Shown in pieces: positions 45,014-55,145 of a DNA stretch of 64,000 bases. The translations under genes were made by a program, and so were the position numbers. The stretch lies in contig JAJEKV010000073.1 in NCBI GenBank assembly GCA_021234155.1, forward strand, positions 840,001 to 904,000. Reading direction: 5' to 3'. Source of the DNA: Isoetes taiwanensis. Lineage: Eukaryota > Streptophyta > Lycopodiopsida > Isoetales > Isoetaceae. The notes below the pieces were generated by a model. The model was not told the origin of the DNA and made no database searches. It saw only the letters and a program-made list of their open reading frames with translations. Every line of letters begins with the position of its first letter. Position 1 is the stretch's first letter.

Positions 45014-45760
45014 GGTGAGAGGCGCTGCAATCTTGGCAAAATCTTTAACAAACTTCCGGTAATATCCTGCCAATCCCAAGAAGCTTCTGACCTCTGAAAC
45101 ATTACCTGGAATGGGCCAATCCTTCACTGCCTCTATCTTTGCTGGATCTGTAGCAATTCCTTCTGCTGAAATGACATGTCCTAGATAATCCACCTTCGGT
45201 GTGGCAAACTTGCACTTAGAGAATTTGGCAAAGAGCTGGTGACGTCTTAGCTTCTGCAAGGCCATCCTAAGGTGGTTCTCATGCTCCTCAAGGGTCCTAC
45301 TATAGATGAGAATGTCGTCAAAGAATATAACAACAAAATCATCCAAGTACTCCTGGAAGATATCATTCATCAACCGCATAAAAGTTGCAGGGGCATTAGT
45401 TAAACCAAAAGGCATAACTGTAAATTCATAATGCCCGTATCTAGTGCGAAAAGCGGATTTATGGATATCCTCCTCTTTAATTCGTATCTGATGATACCCA
45501 GAGCGTAAATCAATCTTTGAAAAGTACTTGGCCCCTTGCAATTGGTCCATAAGATCATCTGCTCTAGGTAAAGCGTAACGATTCTTGATCGTATGCTTGT
45601 TGAGCTGCCGATAGTCAATGCACATCCTCAGGGAACCATCCTTTTTCTTAACAAAGAGAATAGGGGCGCCAAATGGTGAAACACTAGGTTGAATGAAGCC
45701 TAGGTTCAATAGCTCCTGGAGTTGCTTCTTAAGCTCCGCCAATTCAGGAGGACTCGGTAT
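45014..45760 (-). pseudogene. Gypsy reverse transcriptase
   Basis: The minus frame reads [55 protein letters not shown] (first catalytic Asp), [28 protein letters not shown] (FFDD catalytic box, more usually YLDD), [11 protein letters not shown] and [16 protein letters not shown]. It breaks off at APLTD, where the CACTA element sits. A single-base frameshift near 45755 separates it from the protease-linker frame upstream. The catalytic residues are all present. Confidence 0.92.
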
Positions 45761-46374
45761 GGGGCTTTACTGGTAGGCTTAGTACCGGATTCCAAAGCTA
45801 TCTCACATTCCACTCCTCTGAAAGGAGGAAGTTTCTGGATCTCATCTGGAAAAAGATCCTTAAATCCCTTGAGAAGATTGGCAATGTTCTCTGGCAATGC
45901 ATCGACTACCTGCTTCTGCTTAACATCCGACTCAATGGAGGCAAGTCTGATGATGCAAAGTATCGTATCCTTGCGTATAGCCTTATTTAACTGCCTGATA
46001 GAAATGGACTGCATAATGGGGTTTAATGGATCACCTTTTATGGTTACTCGGGCTCCATTAGCTGCATTAAAGGTCACCTCTCGTTTTTTGCAGTCTATAT
46101 TGGCTTTTGCAGATGCCAAGAATTCCATGCAGATCATATTTGCCAATATCCATTAACTCGGCACCCAATGCAACTGGTGCTCTTGGCAGCTGCATTTTGA
46201 GGTTAATGCGACGGCCATTTGTATGTCTGATCTTACCACTGGCTAAGGTTACAGGTTTCAGTCGGGATTTCAAAGTCTCAAGTTGCAACACCTGGGCCAT
46301 TCTAGGAGAAGCAAAATTATGGGTACTACCCGTATCCATAAGAATTATGAAGGGCTTACTGTCTACCTGACCTA
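45706..46374 (-). pseudogene. Gypsy protease and linker
   Basis: From the Helitron junction leftwards the minus strand reads SKPFIILMDTGSTHNFAS, the aspartic protease active site (DTGS), then LGAELMDIGKYDL. A frameshift near 46140 moves the frame to MEFLASAKANIDCKKREVTF. A linker follows with FKDLFPDEIQKLPPFRGVEC, the usual lead-in to RT. Protease would cut the Gag-Pol polyprotein. Two single-base frameshifts and the Helitron inactivate it. Confidence 0.88.
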
Positions 46375-46503
46375 TCTTATATTATAATGTTATACCGTAA
46401 GTCTTGGATTGGATCAAGCCCTAATTTGAATGGCCGAGATCATCTACGTGCATCCAAAGGCCGAGATCTCTCGCATAACTTCCTACCACCATGATTGGTC
46501 TTA

Positions 46504-48190
46504 TGGGGAAAGGGTAAATGAAAGGGGGGGAAAGGAAAAGGGAGGAGGAAAGAGAAAACATGAAGGGGGCAAAAGGCATGGGAAAAGGGAAAAAAAGAGA
46601 GGGAAAAGGGTCAGGATAAGAGAAGAGAAAAATGCATGGAAAAAGGGAAAGGGAAAGAAAAAATCAAAAGGAAGGGGGAAAGGGAACCTGAGAAAAGGGC
46701 ATGAGGAAAGGGAAAGAGGTAAAAGGGAAAAGGGATGGGGAAATGGCATAGGAAAAAGAGAAAGGATGGTAAAAAGAGTGAAGAATGGAAAAAGGAAGGA
46801 AAAAAAAGAGCATGGGAAAAGGAAAGGGAAAAAGAGCATGGGAAAGACGAGAAAAGGGAAAAAGGTGAGGAAAGAAGAAAAGGGAAGGGAAAAATGGCAT
46901 GGGAAAGGAAAAGAGAGAGGGAAAGGGAAGGGAAAAGGGGCACTGAGAAAAAGAAAAGAGTGAAAGGTTGGGAAAATGAGAAAAAGGCAGGGAAAAGGGG
47001 GAAAAGGAAAAGGATGTGGAGAAGGGAAGGGAAAAAGGGCATGGAAAAAGGGAAAGTGAAAGGAAAAAGAAAAAGGGAGGGGCAAAGGAGGAAATAGAAC
47101 CTGGAAAAAGAGCATTAGAAAAGGGGAAAGGGAAATGAGAAAAGGGAAGGGGAAAAGGGCACAAGAAAAAAGGGAAGAGGGAAAGGGCGAAGAGGAAAAA
47201 AATGAAGCAAAAAAAAAGACATGGCAAAAAGAAAAGGGAAAGAGGGAAAGGTTGGGAGAACAGAGGAAAACGGGCATGAAAAAAAGGAATGTGGGAAGGG
47301 CATGGGAAAAGGAAAGGAAGGGAGCAAGGGTGAAGGAAAGGGAAAAGCATAGGTAAAAGAGGAAAAGGGAAAGGATCGAGAAAGAAGGAAAATGAAATGG
47401 AAAAAGTCCATCAGGAAAAGGGAAAAGGAAAAAGATCGAGAAAAGGAAAAGAGGGACAGGGTCAAAAAGGGAGAAAAGGGAGGGGGGAAAGGGGAATAGG
47501 AGAAGGGTGAGGATCAAGGAATTGAAAAAGAGGAAGAGGAAGGGGAAAAAGTCACAGGAAAAAAGGGAAGAGGGAAAGGGTGAGGAAAGGGAAAAAAGAG
47601 AATGGGAAAAGGAAAAAGAAAAAGAGGAAAGGGAAGAGGAAAAAGGATGGAAAAAGAAGGAAAAAGGGGCACATAAAAAAAGGTAGAGAAAGGGGAATGG
47701 AAAGAGGCATAAGGAAAGAGAAAATGAAAAAGAAGGAGGAAAGGAAAGGGAAAAAGAGTACTGGGAAAAGCGAAAGGGTGGCAAAAATGAAAAGGAAAGG
47801 GAAAGGAAAAAGGAAAAGGAAGGCAGAATGGGGGGAAGGGAAGAGAAAATGGGCACGAGAAAAAGGGGAGAGGGAAATGGGAAAAGAGAAGCGAAAAAGG
47901 GCGAGGGATAAAGACGAAGAGGATGGAGAAAGGAAGAAAAGGGGCACATGAAAGAAAAGAGAACGAAAAAGTGCATGGGAAAAGGGAAATTGAAAAGGAA
48001 AAGGAAAAGGAAGGGGGAAAATGGAAAGGGCAAGGGGAAAGGAAAGGGAAGAGAAGAAAGAAGGGGGTAGAAAGAAAAAAAAAAGACATCTAGGGGAAAA
48101 ATGAGAAAAAATGGAAAAGGAAAAAGGAAAATGTGTAGAAAAATGAGAAAAAAGAGAAATGTAAAGGCAAAGGGAAGAGGAAGGGTGTCG
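46504..48190 (+). repeat. Polypurine block of Helitron 2
   Basis: For about 1.69 kb the plus strand is nearly all A and G. Rare C and T occur mainly in recurring words such as GGGCATGGGAAAAGG. The block is a degenerate minisatellite of 30-50-bp phrases and not a clean tandem array. The 510-codon minus frame across it (Phe, Pro, Ser, Leu only) is a by-product of purines lacking stop codons on the opposite strand. Confidence 0.93.
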
Positions 48191-48305
48191 AATGCAGAAA
48201 AAACCTCTTAAAGCTCAGCAATGCTGGGCTTGGTTTCTATTATATTAGATTTATGAAAAGAGTCTGAGCTGAATAGGTTTTCGTCCACACAAATTTCCAA
48301 CTTAT

Positions 48306-48333
48306 GCCCAGCAACGCTGGGCACCATTACTAG
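48306..48333 (+). other. Helitron 2 3' hairpin and CTAG end
   Basis: The hairpin GCCCAGC-AAC-GCTGGGC, the spacer ACCATTA and the terminal CTAG form the rolling-circle termination signal. Helitron 3 differs only at the last hairpin base. Confidence 0.9.
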
Positions 48334-49020
48334 TAGTAGAAATAACAGGAGGCTGACTTTCAGCATTGCCGGTTTCAATAGCTGCAAAAATATGAGACGC
48401 ACCGTGAATGTACTCGTGAGCCTCCTCGTCAATAGGTGGTGACGACTCGAGGGCGTCCCAGTCGAGATCGGCCATGGCCAACTGAGCAGTTTGTGTGACA
48501 TAAGGGCAGCTCTGCATCATGTGCCCATACACCTAAAACATGCCTTATCCCTACGGAGCTGTGCTTGAGCCTCCTTGGGAATAGACCGTAAGAGGTCCCG
48601 AATGGAATTACCCATATTATTGGACTTATCTGGCACGTTGAAGATGACTTTTTTATCCTGTCGCCCATTTGAATTTTGCTGAGGGGGCCCAGGACTTGGA
48701 GAGCGAGGCTTATACGGTGTATAAGGGCGAGGCTGCGAATAGGAGGCGAGACGCTGGTACTGGTTCTTTGGTGTCTCCTCTTCGAGGCTCAATGCCTTGG
48801 CCTCTGCCTCTGCAACTGATTTCGAGTCTATGGCCTTAACACTTCGTTTGATTGATGGGGCCAACCCTTCAATATAACCCTCTACTGCCCTCTTCTCATT
48901 CATACCTGGCACATACAGCCTCAAGCGCATGAATTCATCCGTATAGGCTTGAACTGACATACCCTTCTGCTCCAACCTGTAAAAAGTCTGTATCTGTTGG
49001 CACTTGTGCGCACGGGGCAC
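48334..49020 (-). pseudogene. Gypsy gag core and zinc knuckle
   Basis: The minus frame reads VPRAHKCQQIQTFYRLEQKG and SVQAYTDEFMRLRLYVPGMN, then GYIEGLAPSIKRSVKAID, the retrotransposon gag core. A proline/serine linker follows, with SYSQPRPYTPYKPRSPSPG. The CCHC zinc knuckle is CFRC...YGHMMQSC, with a one-base frameshift inside it near 48520. The following frame runs to VIST, where the Helitron interrupts it. Gag would assemble the particle and bind RNA. Upstream of residue VPRAHK the expected N-terminal gag core is not seen. Confidence 0.88.
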
Positions 49021-49271
49021 ATAGTGCGACTTAAAGGCGGCCGGTAGCGCATTAAGGTGGTGCTGGGACTAGCAGAGAGGGCGGCTCGAGCTGCTGCCTC
49101 CGGTGGTAAGCAAGTGGCCAAGGGTGCTGCGACAAGGAGTCGCATACTAGCGCAGCCCGCCACGTCCCCCAATGCCACAATAGCAAGATCTCGTCGGACC
49201 AACGTGATAGTAGTGGTATGATAACCAATCTTCTTATGGCCCGCCAAGGTGGATAATGCACGGAGTGCCCA
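49021..49271 (-). other. GC-rich junction before gag
   Basis: This short GC-rich stretch separates the unknown 5' ORF from gag. The minus frame reads TTTITLVRRDLAIVALGDVA and the plus frame is also open, but neither looks like gag. It may be a recombination joint or a remnant of the gag N-terminus scrambled by frameshifts. Confidence 0.35.
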
Positions 49272-50353
49272 TTAAGATGCTTTCGATCTAGGCCCCAAAT
49301 ACTTGGAGAAGAAGAAAACCTCACCTTGCCGGAAGGCAGAAAGGAAAAATCGGGTCAAGTGATTGCCCATTGCCTTAATTTGTGGATCCCTTGAGGTCTC
49401 TGCTTCCTTTTCCAAGTTGACAGGTATCTTCTCCTGCTCTGCTTCTTCTTTGACATCCCGAAGACTCATCTTGGTATCACAAAGGTCTTCCTCACCCTGT
49501 TCTACCTCTCCCAAAATGATCTGCAATGGCTGACTTGTAGGAGGAGGTCGCATGATGGCCGCAAACTGCTCCTCAGGAGGCTGTGGCTCATCGGTCAATA
49601 GGAACTGCCGAAGAGACAAGAGGGTATCAACGGGCTCAATCTCCTCTGGCTGGAATGCAAACAGGCCTTGGACTTGCGGCGGATACACAACAGGCGTTGT
49701 GAAGTCGACGAAGTCATCTTGGCAGAACTCGGCAAGGTCATATAGGACCTCTATCTTTCGCCGACCCCGCATATCGGCGATGACGCGGTAAGGCCACATG
49801 ATATCCTCCAGGATGAGATACTCTTGGTTGTTCAAGAGTATTGTGGGGAGAAGATCTAGCCCCTCAAGCTTCAGGGCGTTATCACGACCTGCTGGTGCCT
49901 CCATAGCCAGTTCTTTCCATCTTGCAAAATCTTGCTCGTTAACGACTTCATCGTCCTCCGGATCAGGGGGTACTAGCGTGGTGGACTGCTCTGCGGGTAT
50001 CTGTTCATCCTCTATATACTGGTCCATGATGATCGCCCGTGCAAAATGAGCCTCAAAACAGAGCTCGCGGTCTATAGTGACAATAAGAAGGTCCCTCTCC
50101 TCCTAATGCCCTTAAGAACATTGCGGGCGTGATCATCATCTCCCAACATTTCTAGCAAGGTGTGGAAGTTAAGGTAAAGCTGGGAGTCCGCTTCATTGAA
50201 GATGCATGCAGGCACAATCTCGTCGTGGAAGAACTGAAGAAAGCTAGCGTAGTCTGGATGCGCTTGCATGTTGTGGACGAGATCCACCTGCTGGAGCAAA
50301 TGGGGGTGAAGTGCATCGAAGGGAACTGCAGGGTCCCAGTGCTCTCCATCCAT
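49272..50353 (-). pseudogene. Unknown acidic ORF upstream of gag, one frameshift
   Basis: The first frame (50353-50072, 93 codons) begins MDGEHWDPAVPFDALHPHLL and ends near NVLKGIRR. A one-base shift then opens RDLLIVTIDRELCFEAHFAR, which joins the 251-codon frame at 50027-49272. That frame has DFARWKELAMEAPAGRDNAL, NNQEYLILEDIMWPYRVIAD and LYDLAEFCQDDFVDFTTPVV. The composition is that of a real soluble, acidic protein of about 370 residues, and the pyrimidine-rich leader before it (50354-50460) looks like a plant 5' leader. I do not recognise it. It could be an extra frame of the retroelement or a host gene fused to it. Confidence 0.55.
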
Positions 50354-50578
50354 GTACCATTATTGTAGAGTAGGGCGGTCCATGGCGGCAGGAAGGAACA
50401 AGGAAGGAGGAGGAAGGCGCTGAAGGCAGGAATGAAAATGAAACCCTAATGTGGGAAAAGTGACTTTATAACTTTTCGGCACGTTTTACTAGGTCCGGCG
50501 ACGGGAGAGGCGACGGGGGAGGCGACGGGGTCCGGCGATGGGGGAGGCGACGAGGGGAGATGTAGAAAGTATAGCGAT
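50354..50578. other. Leader region with G-rich minisatellite
   Basis: Position 50492-50560 contains repeated GGCGACGGGGGAG-like units, including runs of four and five Gs. It lies about 140-210 bases upstream of the 50353 start on the minus strand, where it reads as a C-rich CCTCC promoter-like tract. No 5' LTR of the gypsy element is recognised here. Confidence 0.6.
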
Positions 50579-51138
50579 GACATTAGAGGTAATTTGAGAT
50601 CTCATTTTGTCCCATTAAGGGATGCTTAAAAAGCCACATCAGCTTTTTAAACTGTCCAATAAGAGAAGAGCTCCAATGTATTTTATTCCAGTATTATGTG
50701 GCAGCAGTAATTAATGCAGTTCTAACTAACTTTTGCAGTGTCATTTTTCTACTATAACTTTTGATCAAAAACTCTGAATCGAACACTATTTGTGGCAATG
50801 GATTCGTCTCCTCAAGATCTTTCTAATGACAACCCATTGTTATATCTTTTCGGATGTAAATATATAAGAAAAGAGCAAAAAACCATATTTTTTAAGGTTA
50901 ACACATATGGCTTGTATTGAAATACATCATAACCATATATCACTTGAAAGATCTTTTCATTCTGCATCTAATGCAACAAACGCCGCAGCATTTTCATGAG
51001 TAGATCAAAAGTTATAGGGAAAAAACGACAGCAATGAAGTTGTTAATGCTGCATTAATTGCAGTTTGATGTAGAGTACTCATTCTATTGGAGGATTCTTA
51101 TGGGGACAAAAGGAGATCTCAAATTACCTCTAATGCCA
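50579..51138. mobile_element. Foldback/MITE-like element 1
   Basis: ATTAGAGGTAATTTGAGATC at the left end (from about 50582) is repeated in inverse at the right end (to about 51135), with one mismatch over about 33 bp. The inverse relation continues inwards, imperfectly, for over 200 bp per arm; for example CTATAACTTTTGATC is matched by GATCAAAAGTTATAG. The whole 560 bp could fold on itself around 50860. No coding capacity is seen. I could not find a clear target duplication, so the superfamily is open. Confidence 0.75.
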
Positions 51139-51395
51139 GATAAGTGCAATACCTCAGAATTATCCGTGTTTCCTGATGCATTGGTATGATTCTCTAAAAA
51201 GAATAGATTAGAATAGATTAGAGTATGTCATATTTCTTAGAAATAATTTGGGTAATATAGAAAGAACAACCAGAGATCTGCGCCGGACCATGACATCCGA
51301 GTGCTAGATCCTGACAAATGGATGTGGTAGAAAAAGTAAAAGGTAGAACATCAAGTGTTTGGAAACTGATAGCCCGAACCAGCATAAGTGGAGCA

Positions 51396-51850
51396 TAATA
51401 ACCAACACATAACTACCATTGACATTAATAAATATAACCATTGGATCCAACACATTTAAATTAAAATCCCCCTTAAACCCCCTTTGGTTTGGGTGCATAT
51501 TCACACGGGGGGTGACTCCGGGCATCGAGAGCTGTCGGATTGGCATATTCGCCCCTTATTCCATAATCTACACCGTACGTAAAATTCCTCGTTTGTGGGG
51601 TATGCAAGTACAAGATTTGCTATACTGTATAATAAGATTCGCAAAATACTATAAGATTTCAACCGGAATACTATATGGTGTTGATTTCGTACGTCCAAAA
51701 TACAATTATGAGGGCTCTCGCTGCCCTACGTCACCCCCCGTGTGAATATGCACCCAAACCAAAGGGGGTTTAAGGGGGATTTTAATTTAAATGTGTTGGA
51801 TCCAATGGTTATATTTATTAATGTCAATGGTAGTTATGTGTTGGTTATTA
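51396..51850. mobile_element. Foldback/MITE-like element 2 with perfect 121-bp arms
   Basis: The first 121 bases (51396-51516, starting TAATAACCAACACATAACTA) are the exact reverse complement of the last 121 (51730-51850), and weaker similarity continues about 15 bases inwards. The central 210 bp are unique. A TA at each outer edge could be a TA target duplication, as with mariner-type MITEs, but this is not certain. Frames at 51304-51546 and 51419-51745 are artefacts of the arms. Confidence 0.9.
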
Positions 51851-52440
51851 TACTAAAAATTTTTTACCCTTTGGGCCATAAAAAAAGCAGACGTGAGAAT
51901 ATAAAAGACATTTAAAACATGTAGCAATATGTGTTATGTGTTTATGTTAATAATGTTAATTTATTATAATAGTGGAGTCTCCAAACTAAACATATTTGTA
52001 AATTATGCACTTGAACAATTATATTAAATTTGAGAATACACCATTTCATTGTGTCTAATAATAAACCAACTGCCTGTACAATAACCTCTCCAACTTGTTT
52101 GCTCATGAGAAACTTTTGTAGCTTGTTTCAAAGCAATAAATGTGTCAATGTTTTATCTGATTGTCAACACAACAGTAGCTTTCACATTCTAATAGAGTTA
52201 AAAAATTAAAAGCCACTTAAATATTGGTTGAATTCTGCCAAACAATGTGTGAACAATGAAATAAAAGAAATGAATAACAATATTAAGAGATCTCAAAAAT
52301 GGTGAAACACACAAATCTTACCTTCAAGATGACAATAGCATCGATCTAGGTCTCCACCATAGGTCCACCATAGGTGCCCTGAATGTTCTACAATTTCATA
52401 CCACCATCCGTGAATGCTGGCAAATGTAAGAATCGAGAAC
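51851..52440. other. AT-rich spacer
   Basis: No gene or repeat is visible apart from a short TCCACCATAGG duplication near 52351. Confidence 0.6.
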
Positions 52441-52710
52441 TTAAGGTTTTACCAAAGCACTTGCAAAGTAATTGTGTGCAATAGCTTGCCATATGAAAAC
52501 AGCTTGCTTTGCTTTGCCATCGCATTCTTTTGACCACCTAAATTTCCTCAAATATGTTTTGAGCTTGCTCTTGTGTTGCAATAACCCGCAAAAGCTTCCG
52601 CTTCCTAACCTCGGTTTGTTGCCGACCGCCATTTGCGTAAGACGATTTGCCACTTGAAGAGCTTGAATCCCCGGTGTTGTGCATTTGATTAGGAGAATCA
52701 TGGTGTGCAT
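52441..52710 (-). other. Unrecognised 89-codon ORF
   Basis: The minus frame includes LQHKSKLKTYLRKFRWSKEC, then DGKAKQAVFIWQAIAHNYF. The composition is protein-like and basic, and unlike the flanking AT-rich noise. It could be an exon or a captured fragment. I do not know the family. Confidence 0.3.
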
Positions 52711-54990
52711 TTGATCAGGGGAGAAGCATAGGCGCCTGTGCTACTGAAGACCGATGATGATAGCGTAAGAGCCGAAGTCAAGTCCCAGTTACTTAAACAA
52801 ACAAACTTTTCTCAAGGCTCCCAAGAATTGAAGATAAGCTCCCAAGAATTGAAGACAAATGTTTGCAATAACAAAGGTGGATTAGGCACCATTGCGCCAA
52901 GTCCAATGAAGCCTACTTTAGAATGGGCCATGTTGATTCACCTATGCGTGTCAAAGAATGTCATTCACACAATGAATTCACTAATCGGGCACTTTGGATT
53001 CACACAATAAGATGTACTGTTCCTTAGTCGCCAAACCAGGTATTCCATTGACATGTAACCTCTGAAGATAGTTAACAATCCAGATGGGTCATTACGACGG
53101 GCAGCCATGACACAGTCTGCATTTGCAAAGGACGGGAGGGAACTAAGGGAGCAACAACAGAGAACAATGCTGGATTCGATACCTAAAGATTTGAACAGGC
53201 CATTTGGAGGATCCCATGGATTTAAGGGGTGTTGGCCTTTCAGCCTATAACATGCCTGATTGGAAGAGGGATGCTTTAAGGAAGGTATCTACCTTTGGAT
53301 TGGTAATATATGCTTCCTGGTAATATTTTAATGTTGCTTAAGCTTCCTAAGCTACCTTCAGGAATGGAGCCGAAGAGGCCTGTTCCAGGTAATTGAAGCG
53401 TGACCACATTAGATTATTATACAACACCAAGCACACGTGCCAGCTCCAACTGCTCTGTGATTTGTGTGGAATGCAGATTTTAGACTCAGGATCTGAAGCA
53501 GGAGAGCTTAAATCAGGTTATAGAACGTTGGTTTCCATTTGAGAATCCTCAGATATTCGAGAAAAAGAAGCCTAGTGCATATCGTGACTGGAAAACAGAT
53601 TCTTCCTTAGCAGTTAACTGGCGGAAAAATGCACCAATTTCGGGATAAAAAAAAAGCTCAAGAAACATTCCAAGAGGGAAATCGAAGGCCATGCATTAAT
53701 TACCTTTTGCTGTTGGAACTCCAAGCGGCTCCATTCTGCACCCTCTCAAAGCACAGCAACAAACGGCAGATTTGGTCTTGTAATACAAGGATCTAAGGAC
53801 CATCGTTTGAATGGGTTAACCAAGGCTGCACTTTTTCTCTTCCATCTTCCAAACAGTCAAATCCTGCAAAGTATTGCTTTGTGTAAACCCGCTTACAAGA
53901 AGCTGAAAATCGGGGCTTGGTTGTATTCTGTTCATAAGAAGCAGTAACCCTAAAACATTATTGCAAGAAGGCTGCATGCCCGCCTAAAGGAAAAATAGGG
54001 TGTTCGGGCACCTGTGCTGGTGCGGTTCTTCTGGAGACACTGTCGGATGCTGAAAGAATCCAATAATTTCCCAACATATGTTGTCTCGAGGCTTGCATGT
54101 CGAGCAGAATATGATACTACAAGAAAATATATAATATATTAAGAAATATATGACATATGGGTCTAAACCATTGGAATTAGGCATCAAAATTAGTTTAAGC
54201 GTATGCGCACTCTAGATATACTAATTAGTATACCTCATCAAATACATCCATGAAATCATATAAAAACCTTAGGAAAAAACGTACAAAAATACAAAAGAAA
54301 CCCCCTGTTATAATGCTACATATTCGCGCTCGTCGTGCCCAACATCCCATGCAGCCATTGGATTTGCCCATCTTACGGCTCCCTATGTCCAGCGTCCCCC
54401 AATCATTTTTATGCTTATTAGGAAGATGAAGACTCACAGATGGGAATACGGAGAAGGGGGGAGCTCAAGATTCCGGCGTCCGGCGTTGGGCGATTCAAAA
54501 TTTCAGAGCCGTTGAAGAAAATAGCCGTATGAATGAAATATAGTAAAATAACATAAATTGAAATAAGATAAAATAAAAGAATTTTGAAAACCTGTATAAT
54601 TTGGAAAATAAAAGGGACGGAACGTGGAATAATAGGGAGAGAACACCAGTCGACAGGGTAGCGACAAAGGATGTGACGCGTGGCGGGGACGGGATACAAA
54701 ACGTGTGGATAATCTTAAAAATATGTAAAAATATATAAAATATAAAACATCGGGAATTAGCGCATATAATCGGACGTGACGGATAATAATAATCATGACA
54801 ATTACTGTAGCCATAATAATGAAAATACAGAGGAAATATGAGAAGGTACACATGTCAGAGTACTGGTTGGGGATATGTGGCGGGGATTAGCAGACGAAAA
54901 CTCTTGTGACAGGGTAGGACAAGACTGGCGTTTAAGGGGGCCGGAATTAATAAGGCGGGAAAGCTGACAGATTTCGTATACCCTAATTAC
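52711..54990. other. Unassigned region
   Basis: Short plus-strand frames (for example 52738-53010, with a small internal AGCTCCCAAGAATTGAAGA duplication) and stretches such as AYRDWKTDSSLAVNWRKNAP near 53580 hint at old coding DNA, but nothing can be named. From about 54480 the plus strand becomes purine-rich, and it continues so into the leader of the 55146 ORF. Confidence 0.4.
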
Positions 54991-54998
54991 CCTAAAAT

Positions 54999-55008
54999 CT
55001 ATATAACA
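54999..55008 (+). promoter_or_regulatory. TATA box before the cysteine-rich ORF
   Basis: CTATATAACA lies about 140 bases before the ATG at 55146, leaving room for a leader of about 110 bases. The preceding CCCTAATTACCCTAA resembles plant telo-box motifs. This is the clearest promoter-like arrangement outside an LTR. Confidence 0.45.
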
Positions 55009-55145
55009 GTGGTGACGAAGGAAAGAGTGAGTGTGAAGATCGTCTCTGGCTGCTCGAGCGCCTCAGTGCCTAAAGTTCGGGAAATTAGGCCTAACAGGGG
55101 AATCGCCATCACGTCTCAACCTCCGGCCCAGCTCTGAAGCAAAGG

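Larger units (their letters stand above)
46375..48333 (+). mobile_element. Polypurine Helitron 2
   Basis: It starts TCTTATATTATAATG after an A (46374) and ends with hairpin GCCCAGCAACGCTGGGC (48306-48322), seven bases, then CTAG, directly before a T (48334). The insertion is within the gypsy gag-pol frame and removing it restores one frame (…VIST joined to IGQVDSKPF). Orientation is taken from the 5' TC and 3' hairpin. About 1.7 of its 1.96 kb is A/G-only sequence on the plus strand. It encodes no Rep/helicase. Confidence 0.9.
31027..50353 (-). mobile_element. Minus-strand chromodomain Ty3/gypsy element split by three nested transposons
   Basis: Reading leftwards, the pieces are an unknown 5' ORF and gag (50353-48334), protease and RT (46374-45011), the RNase H start (37290-37079), then RNase H, integrase and chromodomain (35064-33251), the polypurine tract (32590-32577) and a 3' LTR (32576-31027). 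The gaps are Helitron 2, a CACTA element and a LINE. At each junction the gypsy protein continues in frame once the insert and any target duplication are ignored. No 5' LTR or priming site is found to the right of gag. The element is therefore incomplete or recombined at that end. Confidence 0.85.

Noticed and set aside
46501-48033. 510-codon minus-strand ORF and several similar ones (Phe/Pro/Ser/Leu only)
   Set aside because: It is the complement of the Helitron's polypurine block. A/G-only DNA lacks stop codons on the opposite strand, and overlapping frames are equally open.
48212-48232. Second Helitron terminator (GCTCAGCAATGCTGGGC)
   Set aside because: It resembles the family hairpin but has mismatches and no CTRR-T at the correct distance. 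At most it is a decayed internal copy.
51304-51745. ORFs overlapping the inverted repeat
   Set aside because: The same sequence read in both arms of a foldback element; no coding features.
52738-53010. 90-codon plus ORF as a gene
   Set aside because: It includes a small tandem duplication and has no recognisable domain, conserved-looking word or promoter context.
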